A DNA stretch of 64,000 bases from NCBI RefSeq assembly GCF_002078875.1, contig NC_034438.1, forward strand, positions 19,560,054 to 19,624,053, in the 5' to 3' direction. A model generated the notes under the pieces. That model had not been told where the DNA came from, did not search any database, and saw only the letters and a program-made list of their open reading frames with translations. The position numbers and the translations under genes were made by a program. Below, one piece after another: positions 47,170-58,149 of the stretch. This DNA is from Numida meleagris (taxonomy: Eukaryota; Chordata; Aves; Galliformes; Numididae). Position 1 is the first letter of the stretch. Each line of letters opens with the position of its first letter.

Positions 47170-47190
47170 AAAAAAAAAAAAAAAAAAAAA
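47170..47190 (+). repeat. Poly(A) run, 21 nt
   Basis: Uninterrupted A-run. No recognisable processed transcript ends at it. Confidence 0.85.
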
Positions 47191-49176
47191 GGATAATTAG
47201 TAGAGTGGCTTTCAGCCTCTAAATGGATTTTTATTCTCTGAGAAAGAAAACATCAACAAGATTCTGGATGATTTGTGGAATGGAAATTCTGCTCCCAGTT
47301 AGCTGTCCTGCATAGGATGCCCACAGTCTGGGGGAATCAAAAAGGTACAAGCATTTCCCAGGATGCAGGGCTGTGAGCGATGGCATTATTTGCATAGAGC
47401 CTGCTGCAGTGGGTGAAACTCTATTTAGCATCCCCAGAAAGGGAATTAGGAGAGAGAAATGCTGTGTCTGGCCAGGGATGCCTGAGAGATGGTGCAGCAC
47501 AGGTAGGACAGCATGCTGTCACTCTGGGAGCAGCCTCATAATTTATGAGTGGCTGCCAGGGAACAGGTTTCCTCACTGGAGGGACTTTATTGGTGTGTGT
47601 TGGCTTTGTTTTGTTAATTAGATAGGTACTGCATCCTCATGCTCATAGGTGGTGGTGACTCACTGCAAAGTAACGGCTGAGAAGTCAGAAAAGACAGAAT
47701 AAAGGAAATCCACAGCAGGGTGTTTGCCATTCTCCAACTCCTCTGTTTTAATTCTCCTTCACTAAAGTGTTTTAATCCCTGTGTTTAGATTTTCCATCAC
47801 ACATTGATTTCAGATGCAGGCTCAGTGTTTTGAAGGGCACTTTATAATGGTTTTACCCAGATTCAGATTATTTGCAATCCATGGGGAAAGCATGCATCTT
47901 TGCAAGGCAAGTAAAAAACATATCTGAACACAAATCAAAAGAATGATTATGGTATGCACGCTCTGTACCTATTACTGAATCCCCAAAGCTCTTTCTGTGT
48001 GTTTAGGTGCTTTTTCTTCTGCTGCCTCTGGTTGGACTGAGTGTAAACTCAGCAATGAATAAGAGTGGTTAAAATGGATAGCATAAGATGTGACATTCTT
48101 GAAAGATCCCATGTTTCAAACTTAGATTCAAGTGAAAACTACCAAAGGAGCACCTTGCAGTGGTCACCTGTAGATCATTTTTTCAGCACATCAGAGGTTT
48201 GCATATACATCTGTCATAGGGTGCACTTCTGATCTCATTCCAATCCCAAGCAAACTTGGATTCACTGTGTGATTAAAAAATGGCATTTGCAAAAAGTGGA
48301 GAGAAAAAGCATTGTTTCTTCAGCACATTATGTTTTACACTGCTCATGAGACAGTGTTTCATGTCCCATAAAAAACATTATCTGTAACTTACCATGCATG
48401 CCAGAAAAAGCAACATTGTGCCTTCAAAAGAGATGTCTTGTTTCTGAAAACACTTTATCTCTTGCATTTCCTGACCCACAAAGTAAGCTGTGTTTATAAG
48501 CAAATCCTCTCAACCCCCTAATAATGACCTAGAGTAAACATCTGACATGCACTGCATTCAAGCTCCTCTTTGTTTAGGCATGAATTGTTCACTTTTATGT
48601 CTTTTGTACACTAGCCTAAAAGAGAGACAGATGATACAAGGGATATTCTACATTATCAATTCTGGCAGAGGTTATGCCTGTGTTTATCTGATCCTCTTCT
48701 ATTGCATTACAAATGGTAAGATAAACTGCTAGGCATTAATTTCAGGGCATGTTTTCACATTGGATTTTTAATTTAAAATGTATTAGATGCGAGATGGCCA
48801 GTTGTCAAGGTTCCTAGTCATCTGCAAAACCTGTGGCAATCTTATGTAATAAGAAACTGTCTTCCTGAGTCTGGGGCTCACCGCCTTTTAAAATATGAGT
48901 GCCTACTCTGTTTGCATGAGGAAACAGCTACTTTCCTGCCTGCTCTGTCATGCTTCTATCAGTTTTGTGACATCTTTGGAGAGTCCCAGCTTGGCTGAGC
49001 ACACCCACCCCTGCCTTCTGCCAGTGCCAAACAGAACAGCAACATCAAAACCCATTAAATGTGAGGCTGCATGGGGCAACAGAGGGGGAAAAATAAAACA
49101 GAGTTCTCTTGGGAAAGCTCAGTAAAATCAGTACACAACACTGAAGAGGGAAAAATAACACAGAAAGTGTGTGCTC

Positions 49177-49195
49177 TTTTTTTTTTTTTTTTTTT
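49177..49195 (+). repeat. Poly(T) run, 19 nt
   Basis: Uninterrupted T-run in otherwise unique sequence; no retrocopy recognised beside it. Confidence 0.85.
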
Positions 49196-50516
49196 GGAGC
49201 TGGATTTCTTCACCACTCAAGAGGATATACAACACCACTTGCTTCATCTGACAGTAGTTGAAGCTCCAAAAAAAAAAAAATCTATCAAGAAAGGAGCTTG
49301 CTGGCTTGCTCCTCAGCTCTGTATCTTGCAAACAATGCCAGTTTTCATGGTTTTCAGAGAAAAAAAAACAACAACAACAAGAAAATATTGTATTTTTTTT
49401 ATCTTTCTGCAAAAAGCATTCAGCAAGCGCTGAAGTTGAGGCCAATGAACACCAAGCAGTTTTGTTAACAGCCCTACATACAGCTCACTGTGTATCTTCG
49501 ACGGACTCTGGCAGACTGAGCTTTGGCAATGGAGTCATTCAGGGACCAGACAGGTGTCCTTTGCTGTCCAAACAGAGGGCCATTTAGATGTGGCTGAATT
49601 ATAAAGCTGTAGGCTGATCAACTGAAGGCTGAAAGAAATAGAATAACTAGATCTGCTCCAAACTTTTCCCCTCACTATTTACTTCTAATGCTGTTTCCTA
49701 TATGACTGTGAGGATGCTACTCACATGTCCATCCTCCTCATAACATATAAGGCACAGATGAGAATTTGCATTGTGGGATGTCTTCCTGTGTTCAGCTGCC
49801 AGAAGGTAAGGAACAACCTATAACGCTGCTGCCTTTTTCTCCCATGTTTTTGTCATAATCTTGACTCCTCAATTTCCAGCCTGGAAAAGCCCATAAAAGT
49901 GTAGAATCTCAGAGGAGCTACATTCAAAGCACAAGACCTGTGGTGATTTTTCCCTCCTTTGTGAGGTCACATCAATCTTACCCTCAGTGAGGGGAGGAAG
50001 GATCAACTCATTTCTGCTATTTCAGAAGCAGAGCAGGATTTTCTTTTTCACAACAATTTTCCTTTGGATGCAAATGCTCTACGCAGCTCTCTTCCCACTC
50101 ACTGCTGAATCTTCATATGGTCTTGGAGGTCCCAGAATATCACAAGACACTGTGCATTTAGCTTTCTTTCTATGGCTACCTTGATTCTGCCTGCACAACT
50201 GTGTGGGAAGGGGCATGACAGTGGGATATTTGCAAGACTTGATTGTCTCATCCTATCTCCACTGCAGAACTGCTCATCCATGAGGATAATAGCCCACCAC
50301 TGAGTGACTCCAAATAGCAGAAGACAAACTCATGGTCTTTGATAAAATACATCTTACTTAATGGCTAATATAAACAGAAAAGAAATCACATCCCCACACA
50401 TAAGGCATAAAAACAGCAGGTAGAGTGGGAGAGAAAAGATTGATGTTTTATTTAATATTTAATATTTATTAATATTTATATAATACTGTCACAGAGTTAT
50501 CTCTACATCTATCTGT

Positions 50517-50567
50517 GTCCATGACAGAGGGACAGCAGGCCCACAGGCCCACTGGCCCAAAAAAGGG
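50517..50567 (-). mobile_element. Possible extra LTR family A fragment
   Basis: gtccatgacag at 50517-50527 resembles the terminal aaccatgaca of the LTR family. ggcccacaggcccactggcc and aaaaaaggg then resemble the acccacaggcccacgccccg...aaaaggg block near its other end. It suggests a scrambled or deleted second LTR next to the main copy at 50580, but it is short and the match is loose. Confidence 0.35.
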
Positions 50568-50579
50568 AGGTGAGGCTGG

Positions 50580-51122
50580 TGTTGACAGTTTACAGGCCGG
50601 TTCAGCCCGGTCATGTGACTAATGGGGTGGGGGACCTGTGGACCCATGCCCCAGGAAATGGGAAAGGGAAGAAAGGGGGAAGGGTAGGGAGATGTGAGAT
50701 GGGCCTAAAACCAGAACAGTGGCAACAATCTGAGGAGGAAAGTTAATTTACTAAATATGATATCGGAATGCAAGATAATATAATACAATATAATTGGAAT
50801 TGAGGATAATAAATCAAATAAAATGAGAGAGAGTGTGTCTGAAACCAAAAGCCTTACTCTGAACTGAAGGCAAGATGGCGGGGGAACATGCACTGCCAGG
50901 ATGACCAGCAGAAAAAGAGACAGTCTCGTGACTCGTGAGCAGTTTTATTTTTCCCTCTGAATGCAAAGTCCTCTGGGGTATGTAGTTATTCTTCTCTTCT
51001 GAGAACCAGGCACCTGGAAAATTGGCAGTCCACAGAACTGGGGCATTAACTCTTTAACTCCCAGTGCTATACATGATGTAATGATGTGGAATACCAATAA
51101 CAAAATTCATGAAACCATGACA
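50580..51122 (-). mobile_element. Solo LTR of an endogenous retrovirus, family A copy 2
   Basis: Collinear with copies 1 and 3: gtttacaggccggttcagcc, cagtggcaacaatctgagga, aatttactaaatatgatatc, gagaaccaggcac and the terminal gatgtggaataccaataac ... accatgaca. It is more diverged, and its left boundary (tgttgacagtttac) differs from the TGTCAGTGG form. I see no clear target duplication. It contains a YY1-like aagatggcgg at about 50872. No internal retroviral genes are adjacent. Confidence 0.82.
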
Positions 51123-51264
51123 TTTTGCTAGAAGTGAAAGCAGGTGAAAGTCAGTTATATTTCTTTAATTGCTGTTACGTTCACTGTGAATTATATAGCC
51201 ACGATGCTGTGCAGAGACAAGGAAAGGACTGGGCATCATTCTTGGATGGGCACGACAACATGTT

Positions 51265-51310
51265 CAGTAAATGTTTGGACAATGCTCTCAGACGTATGGT
51301 TCACTGTCCC
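51265..51310 (+). mobile_element. Possible CR1 scrap
   Basis: aaatgtttggacaatgctct followed by cagacgtatggtt resembles the CR1 3' segment seen at 37130-37165 (ctggacaatgctttcagaca). Too short to be certain. Confidence 0.4.
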
Positions 51311-51544
51311 CCTGGGTCCAGTGGTTTGCTTGTAATCTGAAGGATCCCAGGGACTATAACCCCTCCCAAAGTGCTCTGGCTGGGAGGTAGCCTCCTGCTA
51401 CCTTCAGTTAGTTAGTGTTGCTTGCAGGTGCTTCCACAACTGTTCAGAGAGCGCAACAACAAGCTGAGCTGGTGACACCTCTGCGAGGCATCTAGAAAGT
51501 GGTGATTTCCCATCTAGAAAAATCCTGCCACTTCTTGAAAGAGA

Positions 51545-51637
51545 ATGGAGATGAAGCTGAAGGTGGAGGTGAATGAAGATGAGGATGAGGATGACAGTGA
51601 GGATAAAGATGAGGGGAAGTTCTTCAGTCTTGAGTGA
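51545..51637 (+). other. Short acidic frame followed by AATAAA
   Basis: The 30-codon frame starts MEMKLKVEVNEDEDEDDSED and ends FFSLE-stop; AATAAA follows at 51670. The acidic run comes from GATGAG repeats. It could be the last-exon remnant of an acidic-tail protein or pure coincidence. I know of no family ending this way. Confidence 0.15.
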
Positions 51638-54477
51638 TATTTCACACTAAACAACTGCTTTTCTTTCCAAATAAAAGCCAAACAAAAATTTGTTGGTCAA
51701 TAATTTATTTGATCTTTGCTGCTTCCTTTCCCTGTCTTCTGGAAAACCTAAACAAGTCTCATCATCGGTGGTGATGTAGCCCAGAAAAACGTAGCATCAC
51801 AGTGTGGGAGGCAAATTCCAAGAAAGTTTTAGAGGCAGACTCTGTGTCCCCTTCTAGAGGTGAGTCACACCAGACTTATTTGCAGAGTAAGACTGGTTCA
51901 TGCTTCTGAATCTAGATCCTCTTGGCAGAAAGAAGTAGTCATCCTCACACCTATCTCCTGCATCTCTCTCCCCCAGCTGCTATTTCTAACCAATCCAGAC
52001 AAGCTGTATTTTCTGTCCTAGAGAGATGGGTTGTAGCAGTTGCAGCTGCAGCACTCAATGCAAAGATGATGCGTTTTAAAAGGAGTGGAAGAAATCCCCG
52101 TGTAGATGTGGAGTATTGGTGTGGGTTTATAAAGCCCCTGGGAGGAGAGGCACCTCAGAAATGTAAGATAATCACCATTATTACCATTAAACACACAAAG
52201 CAAGAAAATTAATACTTCCCCCATACAATAAATTCACTCTTTTGCAATGGCACACTGTAGCTCCTTTCACACAGAACATTGCACAAATCAGTTTATTAGA
52301 CAGCTGCTGGAAAAAGCTTGCAGAGAGAGAGTTTCTTTTGTCTCCTGCTTTGCTGAGAGGAGTGACAAGCGGAGAGGGGAGAATGGAAGAAAAGAAAAAA
52401 TTGTCCTGTTACTGCAGCAGCTTTCTATTTATTAAAAAAGGAAAATACCTGAAATTTGTGTTGAAGAAACACCGCTGTCCATATTGATCCTAAAGTACAG
52501 AGTGGCTGTTGGTAGCTGTCTTCTGTTTCTTCAGGGCAATAGGAGAGACCAAGTTTCCCCTGGCTGCCTGTACTGACTGGCAAAGTGCAGCAAAGATGGG
52601 AGCCAGAGGAGAGGAACAGCATCTTCCCTGGCCAATACCTCCTGGCACAGTGCACAGCTTCTGAGAATTGGAGCCTTTCTGCCAGTTTCAGAAGGCTTTG
52701 TGGCAGGCACTACAAAAACACCTCCCAGCATCAGATTCTAATTGTCCTGGGGCTTATTAGGCAAATGCATAGCTGAAAGTAGTGGAAAAAAAAAGAAAAA
52801 GAAAAATATTTATCTTCCTCCCTACTGTTTCTCTTCCCACTATCAAATTTCTGAACTTGAGATATTTTTCTTTCACCTTGCATTATAAATTAAAACTGAC
52901 AATGACATAGAAGAATAGGAAGAAAATAAATTAAAAGATCATCCTCATGTCAAAACCCACTGATAAAATACCATTCAAAAATCATCTTTTTTCATGTCTA
53001 TGGATTAATACACCATGAAACTGCAGATATTAGCTGGTCATAAATGTGTATGAACAAGAAAATGTATGTGATTGTGCAGATGTTGAATCACATCTGATGG
53101 GACTGCTCACTGCTAAAATGGAAGAAAGACTGAAAATTCTTCTGGTAATCTCTTACTTAAATAAGAGCTATATAATTGAAAGCTGTCCAGCACTGGTTTA
53201 AATGTATGCTCTTTGGTTTTTCCATTTTTTATTTTCTCTAACAGTGACCAGCACACAGAATTTTAGGATGGGCAAGTTGTTTTCTAGATAGCTCTTGTTT
53301 CACAGAAATGAATTCAAAACATTCCCTGTGAAGAGAACTAGGCTTGATGCCCTGATTTAGCATTGTAGTAAATAAGAGAGTTGACTTTTAATTTATTCAT
53401 TTTTTTTTCTCACAGTTTCATTTTTGCCCTGTGCTGAGTGCAAGGGACTTGGACCAGTCAAAGACCTTGTCATGTGCTCAAACACCTCATCACATATGTG
53501 CATACCAAGCACCTTATCAATGCTGGCAATTATTCTGTTGAAAAGAAATGGTTTCATCAGCTGTTGCATAAAAGCTGAAGGGCTTGGTCTGCACAACAGG
53601 GAGGTATAATCTCAGATATATGCCAATTGTACTCACTTCTTTAACACTGTGAAGTACTGCTTATTATAGCCTTTGCTTCTAAACATGTTTTATGTTGTTT
53701 ATTTATAAAGTGATTGATGTAACACAAGGGATATAAACCCGTGGTCACCTTTCTGCTCTCAGAGTTGTCAAAGTGCGGGTCAGCTGGTGGGCAGAAACAA
53801 GTCCTCAGTGCAAGAATGTGTAGGCCACAAGCTCTGCCAGCCTCACTAATATTCCATCGTTTCTCCTACCAAAGCAATCACACCATGATGTGGCAAATGC
53901 CAAGCAAATCTCCATGTTAGAAATACTAAAAGGCCTGCCACAAAAATGCGTGAGACCTAGATATACCTTTCCTTTAATTCAGTAGTTTCAGTGTTTGTGA
54001 CTCCAAGCAAACAGTGCAGACAAAGAAGTGAAAAAGAGTAAAAAGGCTTCCTTGGAAGGAGAAAAAGGAGTGATAACTCATAGTGACCATGGGTGCCATG
54101 CGCTGCTCCCATGGAGGACGGGACTGCTCTACCACATTCTGTCTTTCATAAGTGGATAGCAGAGCTCTTTGGTAGGAGATAGTCAAAATTCAGTCTTAGT
54201 GCTCCTTACATGCACCTGAATAGGGTGGTAATTCACTTGGGTCTGTTCCTACCTCTGTTACGTACTCTCTTATTTACTGCAAAAGCTGTGCAATTGGTTT
54301 TCACATAAACAATGACAGGCAGGAGATTGAGTATTTTTACAGTAATAAAATAATTAAACAAACAAAAAAACTCTGATTAGAATGCATAGGCAATTGCTTT
54401 TGTCACCCCCTCATGTGAGACCTGTCTGGCTGCATGGGCACTTACCCTGGCCAAGATAAGATATGCTGACAGGTTAC

Positions 54478-54545
54478 AGAACCAATTTTGGAAAGTAACT
54501 GGACTAGATGACTTCCCATTTCAACATCTCATAATTCCATGTTTG
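54478..54545 (+). mobile_element. Possible decayed CR1 3' end
   Basis: ggactagatgacttcccatt then tcaacatctcataattccat resembles the usual CR1 ending ggactagatgacct...ccttccaac...attctatg with many changes. Low support. Confidence 0.35.
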
Positions 54546-56401
54546 CCATACAATTTTCAAGTTAAGTTTTTATTTTGCTCAAAAGTGTCCTATGGCACTT
54601 TGTAAAAGCCCCTTGTAAACTTCTACAATAATCTCTCCTTCCTATCTTCAGATCTCCCTTACCTCCTCTTTTCTACAATGTCTACAGAAAGCCTATTCAT
54701 AATCAGGATGCTCATTCGCTTTGAGTGTTCCTACCCTGCTGAAAACCAGCTCTGGGCAAAGATGACAACAGAGCTCAGTCTTAGACTGTAGGAAAAGCAC
54801 CTGAAATGCAGATAGATAGGCAAAATTGAACTACTAATTTTCTTAATTCCACCTTCCACCAAAACAAGACACAAATAAATAAATAACATGGTTTTCTCAT
54901 TCAGAGAATATGATTTTAAGAATGAGGTGCAGTCAGAGGTACATGTGCCACAGAAAACTTGATGCAGAAGCAAAATGATAAATTATATGGTGTAAGTAAG
55001 TCACTTGATTCAGTGGAAAGCATTAAGGATGAAATGTCTGAGTCAAAGCAAACAAACTTTCTAAAACTGGCAAGCTTATCTGAAAATGCATACCTAGCGA
55101 ATGCTGTATTTACCATTATATAAGTGAGTGACCTGGAAAATCTGACATGTCCAGTTTTCAAATCACTAGAATTATAATTAAAACTGTAAACAAACATGAA
55201 AGATCACTATGGTGTCTAATTAGTATGGTTCCTTCAAAGAAAAATGCTGCTTCTTTAATCTCCTAGAATGCACTAACAAATGAATAGAGAATAAAGACTT
55301 TTGTATTTTTGACAGCATTTAGTATAGTCCACTAAAAGAAGTGACAAAAGAAACAAAGTGGTGAAGTACATAGAGGAGAAGCTCTCCTGCTTCATACTTT
55401 GGCAAAGGGACATGAAAGGAGAATAGGCCGCAAATTGCTGAAATGGCAAAGGCGAGAGAGGGAACATTTGAATGTTTTAAACAGTATAAATCCCTGCTTT
55501 AAAAAACAAATGAATTTATTTAAATCATGTTGTCTCACGGGAATGTTCTCATTCCAATGAATTTTGCTATGGAAAAGGTAAAAATGAATCACCAGAACTT
55601 CACAGTTGTAATTATGTCATAATATGTCATTTTGTCTAGAATTTGATTTTATGACATGAAAATTTAATGCTACTATTTTAGTTATATTTACAATTTTCTA
55701 TACAAATCAAAACTCTAAAGCAGAAATGCCTGGACAATGTTGAAATTAAATATATCATAATTTCAGAATAAAAAAAAAATCCTAATTTTCTTAAATTCAT
55801 TTTTTGCCAGAACTCTTTTTGACATAAAATTCAAATTTTAATCCTGGACAGTAACTAGAAAAAGAAAAAAAAATCTTTAAAACCTATTCAATTAAACTGA
55901 AAAAAAAAGCTAAGATGGTTAGAGCTCTTGCAATAACCCTTACATTAATGTTAAACAAACACTGAAAATATTTAGAGGAAATTCCTTGCTCAGATGAGCA
56001 GGATGAATATAGGGCAGTGGTCTGGCAGGTGAAATTCCTTGTAGCTACCTGAACTGCCCAGGGGGGCAGCATGTCCCACTCATGTATTATTTTTCACATG
56101 CTAAAGGCATGTCTACAGGGCACATCTGCACTGAATATATTTACTTCAGAACACACAAAGCTCATTCACTGTGCTCACAAATAGCACTGTGTGGAGATAT
56201 CCAGTAATTAAGTGTATATATTCAGAAAATAGAGCTAGTGTATCATTTTCCAAAGCACGTAGGTCACCTGGGAGTCATCACTGTGGACAAACGGGTAAAG
56301 ATCTGAGCTCTGCAACAGCAACAGTCAGCAGCACTGCCAGGATATAAGGATCCATCACAAACAAATTGAAGAATAGCACCTGAGAGAGCTCAGTGCAATC
56401 A

Positions 56402-57045
56402 AAGAATCACAGAATGGCTGAATTTAACAGGGACATCTAGGTCCATCTGGCCCAATGCCTGCACTAGCAGAAACCCCCAGGGCAGGGTGCCCAGGCCCAT
56501 GTCCACGGGACTTTTGAAGATCTCCAAGGAGGAGATCCCACAGCCTTTCCGGGCAGCCTGTGTCAGTGCTTCCTTAGCTGTGCACCACAGAAGTGCCGCC
56601 AGGTGCTCAGAGGGAACCTCCTGTGTTCCACTTTGTGCCCACTGCCTCTTGTCCTGGCACTGGGCATCATTGACAGCGCGCAGCTCTGTCCTCTAGGAAC
56701 CCACACACTGCCTTCAGGTATGTATGGACATTGGTGAGGTGCCCCCAAGCCCTCTCTTCACCAGGCTGAACAGTCCCAGCTCTCTCAACCTCTCCTCGTA
56801 AGAGGAAAGGTCCTCCTCTAAGCCCTTTCCTATTTGTGCCCACTGCTGGACTCTTCCCGGTATCCCACATCCCACTTGTACTGCAGAGCTCAGAAGAGAG
56901 CGCAGTGCTCAGCTGTGGCCTCACCAATGCTGAGCATAGGGGAAGGCTCACCTCCCTTATCCTGCTGGCAATACTTTGCCTAATGCAGACAAGAATGCCA
57001 TTAGTGTACTCAGTGGCAAGGGCAAATTGCTGACTCATACGATGT
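56402..57045 (-). mobile_element. CR1 LINE, 5'-truncated, minus strand
   Basis: The degraded tail (aaagaatcacagaatggctg) is at 56400-56420. Then come gtccatctggcccaatgcct, caggcccatgtccacgggac, the ELGLF-type segment at about 56755-56800 and the MSQQFALATEYTNGILVCIRQ segment at about 56980-57038. Same subfamily as the copy at 45825-46175. Frame broken near 56800-56870. Confidence 0.9.
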
Positions 57046-57099
57046 AAGTGAATGCTCTAACTTCCAGGGCTGTGTCCAGGTGTCATCACTCCATCCCAC

Positions 57100-57380
57100 A
57101 GAACAGTAAAAGATAGGGACAACTTCAGACATAGGAAAAATTTACAGGGCTGAACAAGATCTGGTGCTGTGAGATACAGTGAGAGTGGTGAGGCACTGAA
57201 CAGGTTGCCCAGTGATGTTGCTGATGCCCCATCCCTGGAGACTTTCAAGGCGAGGCTGGATAAGGCCCTGAGCAACCTGATCTAGCTGTGGTGTCCCTGT
57301 TCATTTCTGGGGAGCTGGACTAGATGGCATTCAGAGGTCCCTTCCAACTCTAAGGATTCTATGATTCTATGATTCTATAC
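57100..57380 (+). mobile_element. CR1 LINE 3' end, plus strand
   Basis: agatagggacaacttcagac onwards, then gagagtggtgaggcactgaa, ccatccctggagactttcaa, cctgatctagctgtggtgtc and gctggactagatggcattca, with three ATTCTATG-type units at 57356-57378. The left boundary is approximate because the first ~75 bp are diverged. It sits about 55 bp from the opposite-strand CR1 to its left. Confidence 0.88.
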
Positions 57381-57575
57381 GGAAAAGACTGGTAGACATT
57401 CTGGATGTGTTCTGCCCTGCAAGGAGCATCCCAAAGTCAATAGGAAGATGCCATGCTCCAACCCTTGAGTGAGCCCCAGTGTTAAGGTATGTGCCAGATG
57501 AATGTGTGTGGCTGCCAGTCTCTCAATGATTCTGCCAGTCAAGCACAGAAGAGAAAGGTACACAGTGAACACACC

Positions 57576-58149
57576 TGTTGTGGTTTAATCCAGCAGCATC
57601 TCAGTGCCACACAGACATTTGCTTACATCCCTCCCACTCACTGGAAAAGAGGAGAGAATTGAGATAAAACAAAACAAAGTAGAACGAGTGAGTTGAGATA
57701 AAAACACTTTACTAAGACGGAAGAGAAAATAAACAATAATGATAACAATAAAGCAAAATAATGATAACAGTAAAACAAAACAAGTGATGTAAAATGCAAT
57801 TACTTACCACCTCACTGATTGATGCCCAGCCAGTTCCCCTGGCTAACTGCCCTCAGATCTTTAGGTTTTCCACAGGACACTGTATGGTATGGAATATCCC
57901 TTTGGCCATCTTAGGTCAGCTGCACTGGTTGTGTCCCCTTCCAATTCCTTGTGCTCTCTCAGCCCCCTCACTGGCAGGACAGTATGAGAAGCTGAAAAAC
58001 TGAAATGTCCTTGGCTTTGTGCAGCCCTGCTCAGCAACAACTAAAACACTGATATGCTATCAGCATTGCTTTTTCTCCTAAAGCCAAAGCATAGCATCAC
58101 AGCAGACACTATGAAGAAAACCAGCTTTGTCTGAGCTGAAACCAGGACA
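57576..58149 (-). mobile_element. Solo LTR of a common avian endogenous retrovirus, family B
   Basis: TGTTGTGGTTTAATCC at the left end and AAACCAGGACA at the right end bound a 574-bp LTR. Its layout (ttgagataaaaacactttac, A/AT-rich aataatgataac run, gtgatgtaaaatgcaattac, ggtatggaatatccctttgg, aagctgaaaaactg, ctcagcaacaactaaaacac) matches the widespread bird TGTCCTGGTTT...ACCACAACA LTRs read on the minus strand. Flanking pentamers acacc (57571-57575) and atatc (58150-58154) agree at 3 of 5, both differences being C/T transitions, consistent with a decayed 5-bp duplication. No internal region is present. Confidence 0.88.

Larger units (their letters stand above)
46176..50516. other. Unique DNA with A- and T-runs
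   Basis: A 21-A run lies at 47170-47190 and a 19-T run at 49177-49195. An octamer-like ATTTGCAT occurs at about 47388. The long overlapping frames at 49.1-49.6 kb are driven by homopolymers. No gene supported. Confidence 0.5.
51123..56401. other. Unique DNA with minor CR1-like scraps
   Basis: Contains an acidic 30-codon frame (51545-51637), two doubtful CR1 scraps (51265-51310 and 54478-54545), and otherwise AT-rich unique sequence. The frames at 51922-52212 and 52242-52776 have no recognisable product. Confidence 0.5.

Noticed and set aside
49071..49445. Overlapping 105-120-codon frames on both strands
   Set aside because: They are carried by poly(T), poly(A) and CAA runs and give Phe/Lys-rich peptides.
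50580..50604. Possible primer-binding site or internal retroviral region beside LTR copy 2
   Set aside because: The bases following the LTR end on the minus strand do not begin with TGG or resemble a tRNA 3' end, and no gag/pol-like frame follows.
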